Source of the DNA: Clostridiales bacterium | Lineage (GTDB): Bacteria; Bacillota; Clostridia; Lachnospirales; Lachnospiraceae | Reading direction: 5' to 3' | DNA: 64,000 nucleotides | NCBI GenBank assembly: GCA_020860715.1 | Contig: JAJBTU010000038.1 | Location: 1-64,000, forward strand | In this document: positions 62,186 to 64,000 of the stretch, in pieces | Layout of the letters: each line of letters opens with the position of its first letter | Numbering within the stretch: the stretch's first letter is position 1 | The notes under the pieces: model-generated | The model's input: only the letters and a program-made list of their open reading frames with translations | Told to the model about the DNA's origin: nothing | Database searches by the model: none | Translations under genes and position numbers: made by a program

Positions 62186-62484
62186 TGGCAGATATCAAGT
62201 ATTATGACGTGATCTTAAAGCCGGTGATCACGGAGAAGAGCATGGGCGCCATGGCTGAGAAAAAATACACTTTCCTGGTTCATCCGGACGTGACAAAGTC
62301 CCAGGTGAAGGAAGCGGTCGAGAAGATGTTTGACGGCGCGAAGGTGAAGAAAGTCAACACCATGAACCTGGAAGGAAAGACAAGACGCCGCGGCATGACC
62401 TACGGCAAGACAGCGAAGTCGAAGAAAGCGATCGTCTGGCTGACTGAGGACAGCAAGGACATCGAGATCTTTGAGGGACTGTAA
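62185..62484 (+). CDS. rplW: Ribosomal protein L23
   Basis: The 99-residue L23 protein at the tunnel exit, docking site for trigger factor and SRP. Marks are [14 protein letters not shown] and [20 protein letters not shown]. The 129-bp gap to rplB contains small hairpins (for example CTGCT-GCGA-AGCAG) but no gene. Confidence 0.99.
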   Translation: MADIKYYDVILKPVITEKSMGAMAEKKYTFLVHPDVTKSQVKEAVEKMFDGAKVKKVNTMNLEGKTRRRGMTYGKTAKSKKAIVWLTEDSKDIEIFEGL

Positions 62485-62613
62485 AGATTTCCTCCGGCAC
62501 GGAAGGATTCATTCCTGATGTGTTCGGGTATGACACACGAGGATGTGTTGTACACAGGAAACTATTTCTATCTGCTGCGAAGCAGGATAACAATCTAGAA
62601 AAGGAGAAACATC

Positions 62614-63456
62614 ATGGGAATCAAGACCTATAATCCATATACGCCTTCCAGAAGGCATATGAGCGGTTCTGATTTTTCAGAGATCACAAAGTCGGCTCCG
62701 GAGAAGTCGCTGACGGTATCGCTGAAAAAGAATTCAGGACGGAATAATCAGGGTAAGATTACGGTAAGACACCAGGGAGGCGGCAACAGAAGAAAATACA
62801 GACTGGTGGATTTCAAGAGAAATAAAGACGGGATCCCGGCAAAGGTACTCGGCATTGAATACGATCCGAACCGTACCGCGAACATCGCACTGATCTGCTA
62901 CGCGGACGGTCAGAAGTCCTACATCCTTGCTCCGCAGGGCATGCAGGTTGGCTGGACGGTCATGAACGGACCGGAGGCTGAGGTTCGTGTCGGCAACTGC
63001 CTGCCGCTTTCTGCGATTCCGGTTGGTACTATGGTACACAACATCGAGCTTTATCCGGGACACGGCGGACAGATGGTGCGTTCCGCCGGCAACGGTGCAC
63101 AGCTGATGGCGAAGGAAGGAAAGTACGCGACCCTGCGTCTTCCGTCCGGAGAGATGAGAATGGTTCCGGCAGAGTGCCGCGCAACCGTCGGTGTCATCGG
63201 CAACGGCGACCACAACCTGATCAATATCGGCAAAGCGGGAAGAAAGCGCCACATGGGCGTGCGTCCGACCGTCCGCGGTTCGGTTATGAACCCGAACGAC
63301 CATCCGCACGGCGGTGGTGAAGGCAGGGCTCCGGTAGGACGTCCGGGTCCGAGCACACCGTGGGGCAAGCCTGCACTGGGTCTTAAGACCAGAAAGCAGA
63401 AGAAGGCTTCCAACAAGCTGATCGTAAGAAGAAGAGACGGTAAGGCTTTAAGCTGA
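62614..63456 (+). CDS. rplB: Ribosomal protein L2
   Basis: The 280-residue L2 protein near the peptidyl-transferase centre: [40 protein letters not shown] and the conserved [17 protein letters not shown] region (here [18 protein letters not shown]). AAAAGGAG precedes the ATG. Confidence 0.99.
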   Translation: MGIKTYNPYTPSRRHMSGSDFSEITKSAPEKSLTVSLKKNSGRNNQGKITVRHQGGGNRRKYRLVDFKRNKDGIPAKVLGIEYDPNRTANIALICYADGQKSYILAPQGMQVGWTVMNGPEAEVRVGNCLPLSAIPVGTMVHNIELYPGHGGQMVRSAGNGAQLMAKEGKYATLRLPSGEMRMVPAECRATVGVIGNGDHNLINIGKAGRKRHMGVRPTVRGSVMNPNDHPHGGGEGRAPVGRPGPSTPWGKPALGLKTRKQKKASNKLIVRRRDGKALS

Positions 63457-63479
63457 TTGAGAATATAAGGAGGGTAACA

Positions 63480-63761
63480 ATGGCTCGTTCACTGAAAAAA
63501 GGACCGTTTGCTGATGAAAGTCTGCTGAAGAAAATAGATGCGATGAACGCTTCGGGGAACAAGCAGGTCATCAAGACCTGGTCCCGCCGTTCGACGATTT
63601 TCCCGCAGATGGTTGGACATACCATCGCGGTGCATGACGGAAGAAAGCATGTTCCGGTATATATCACAGAGGATATGGTAGGCCACAAGCTTGGTGAGTT
63701 TGTAGTGACGCGGACCTACAGAGGTCATGGCAAGGATGAGAAAAAGTCCCGCGCACGCTAA
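63480..63761 (+). CDS. rpsS: Ribosomal protein S19
   Basis: The 93-residue S19 protein: [39 protein letters not shown] and [19 protein letters not shown] precedes the ATG. Confidence 0.99.
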   Translation: MARSLKKGPFADESLLKKIDAMNASGNKQVIKTWSRRSTIFPQMVGHTIAVHDGRKHVPVYITEDMVGHKLGEFVVTRTYRGHGKDEKKSRAR

Positions 63762-63791
63762 AACCCGGGTAGAGGAAAGGAGACGAATCCA

Positions 63792-64000
63792 ATGGCAAAA
63801 GGACATAGATCCCAGATTAAGAGAGAGAGAAATGCCCAGAAGGATACGAGACCGTCAGCGAAGGTATCTTACGCTCGCGTTTCTGTCCGCAAGGCATGTT
63901 ACGTTTTGGATGCCATCAGAGGAAAAGATGTGCAGAGCGCGCTCGCGCTTCTGACATACAATCCGAGATACGCATCCGAGGTGATTTTGAAGCTGCTGAA
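63792..64000 (+). CDS. rplV: Ribosomal protein L22, partial
   Basis: The first 69 codons of L22 run to the window edge: MAKGHRSQIKRERNAQK, KVSYARVSVRKACYVLDAIR and ALALLTYNPRYASEVILKLL. AAGGAGACGAATCC precedes the ATG. The next genes of the operon lie outside. Confidence 0.97.
   Translation, partial: MAKGHRSQIKRERNAQKDTRPSAKVSYARVSVRKACYVLDAIRGKDVQSALALLTYNPRYASEVILKLL

Overview
The window looks like a Gram-positive, anaerobic gut Firmicute of the Lachnospiraceae type. Supporting signs are class III ribonucleotide reductase, a sugar-transport and mannan-degradation gene set resembling the one known from Roseburia, GGAGG-type ribosome sites, DapF/LarB/CspA/DUF2325/DUF3793 content, and moderately high GC in the chromosomal part. 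The species cannot be named from sequence alone.

Positions 1 to about 11.1 kb are the right-hand end of an integrative element of lower and more uneven GC. It carries an XRE repressor divergent from a gene cut by the window edge, a long structured hairpin region, a DUF2325 protein, and a small serine-recombinase homologue lacking key arginines. Next come two NusG-family (KOW) proteins in tandem, a helix-turn-helix protein, decayed gene remnants, a Tn916-type sigma factor with its HTH_16 partner, and two overlapping large serine recombinases. The second recombinase reads 61 bp into the 5' end of a 16S rRNA pseudouridine synthase gene, so this gene is the probable insertion site.

From 11.1 to 23 kb are housekeeping genes: rsuA-like, a dapF homologue without either catalytic cysteine, larB, a HAD phosphatase, sbcDC, a proline-rich DUF6128-type protein, a TIGR04086 membrane protein, thiT under a TPP riboswitch, and nrdG. 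From 23 to 41 kb are nrdD with tandem NrdR boxes, a large ABC transporter, cellobiose 2-epimerase and GH36 alpha-galactosidase. A probable iron-responsive set follows (DUF2325, DUF3793, flavodoxin), then cspA, a trigger-factor-like lipoprotein, CCA transferase, two EamA transporters and a radical SAM protein.

From 41.7 to 57.7 kb lies a beta-mannan system: LacI and AraC regulators, sugar-binding protein, two permeases, CE2-like and CE17-like acetylesterases, and, beyond a complete branched-chain amino acid transporter (livJHMGF), an intracellular GH26 mannanase. With the epimerase and GH36 enzyme at 29-32 kb this gives import, deacetylation, removal of galactose side groups, backbone cleavage and epimerisation. 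No GH130 phosphorylase is in the window. The window ends in the S10 ribosomal protein operon (rpsJ-rplC-rplD-rplW-rplB-rpsS-rplV).

The least explained feature is a dispersed family of modular palindromic repeats (23.06, 33.69, 39.8, 40.84, 43.8, 45.8, 49.1, 52.9 and 60.7 kb). They have nested hairpins, compensatory base changes between copies, and a preference for the gap just after the first gene of an operon. One pair sits in frame inside a radical SAM gene.
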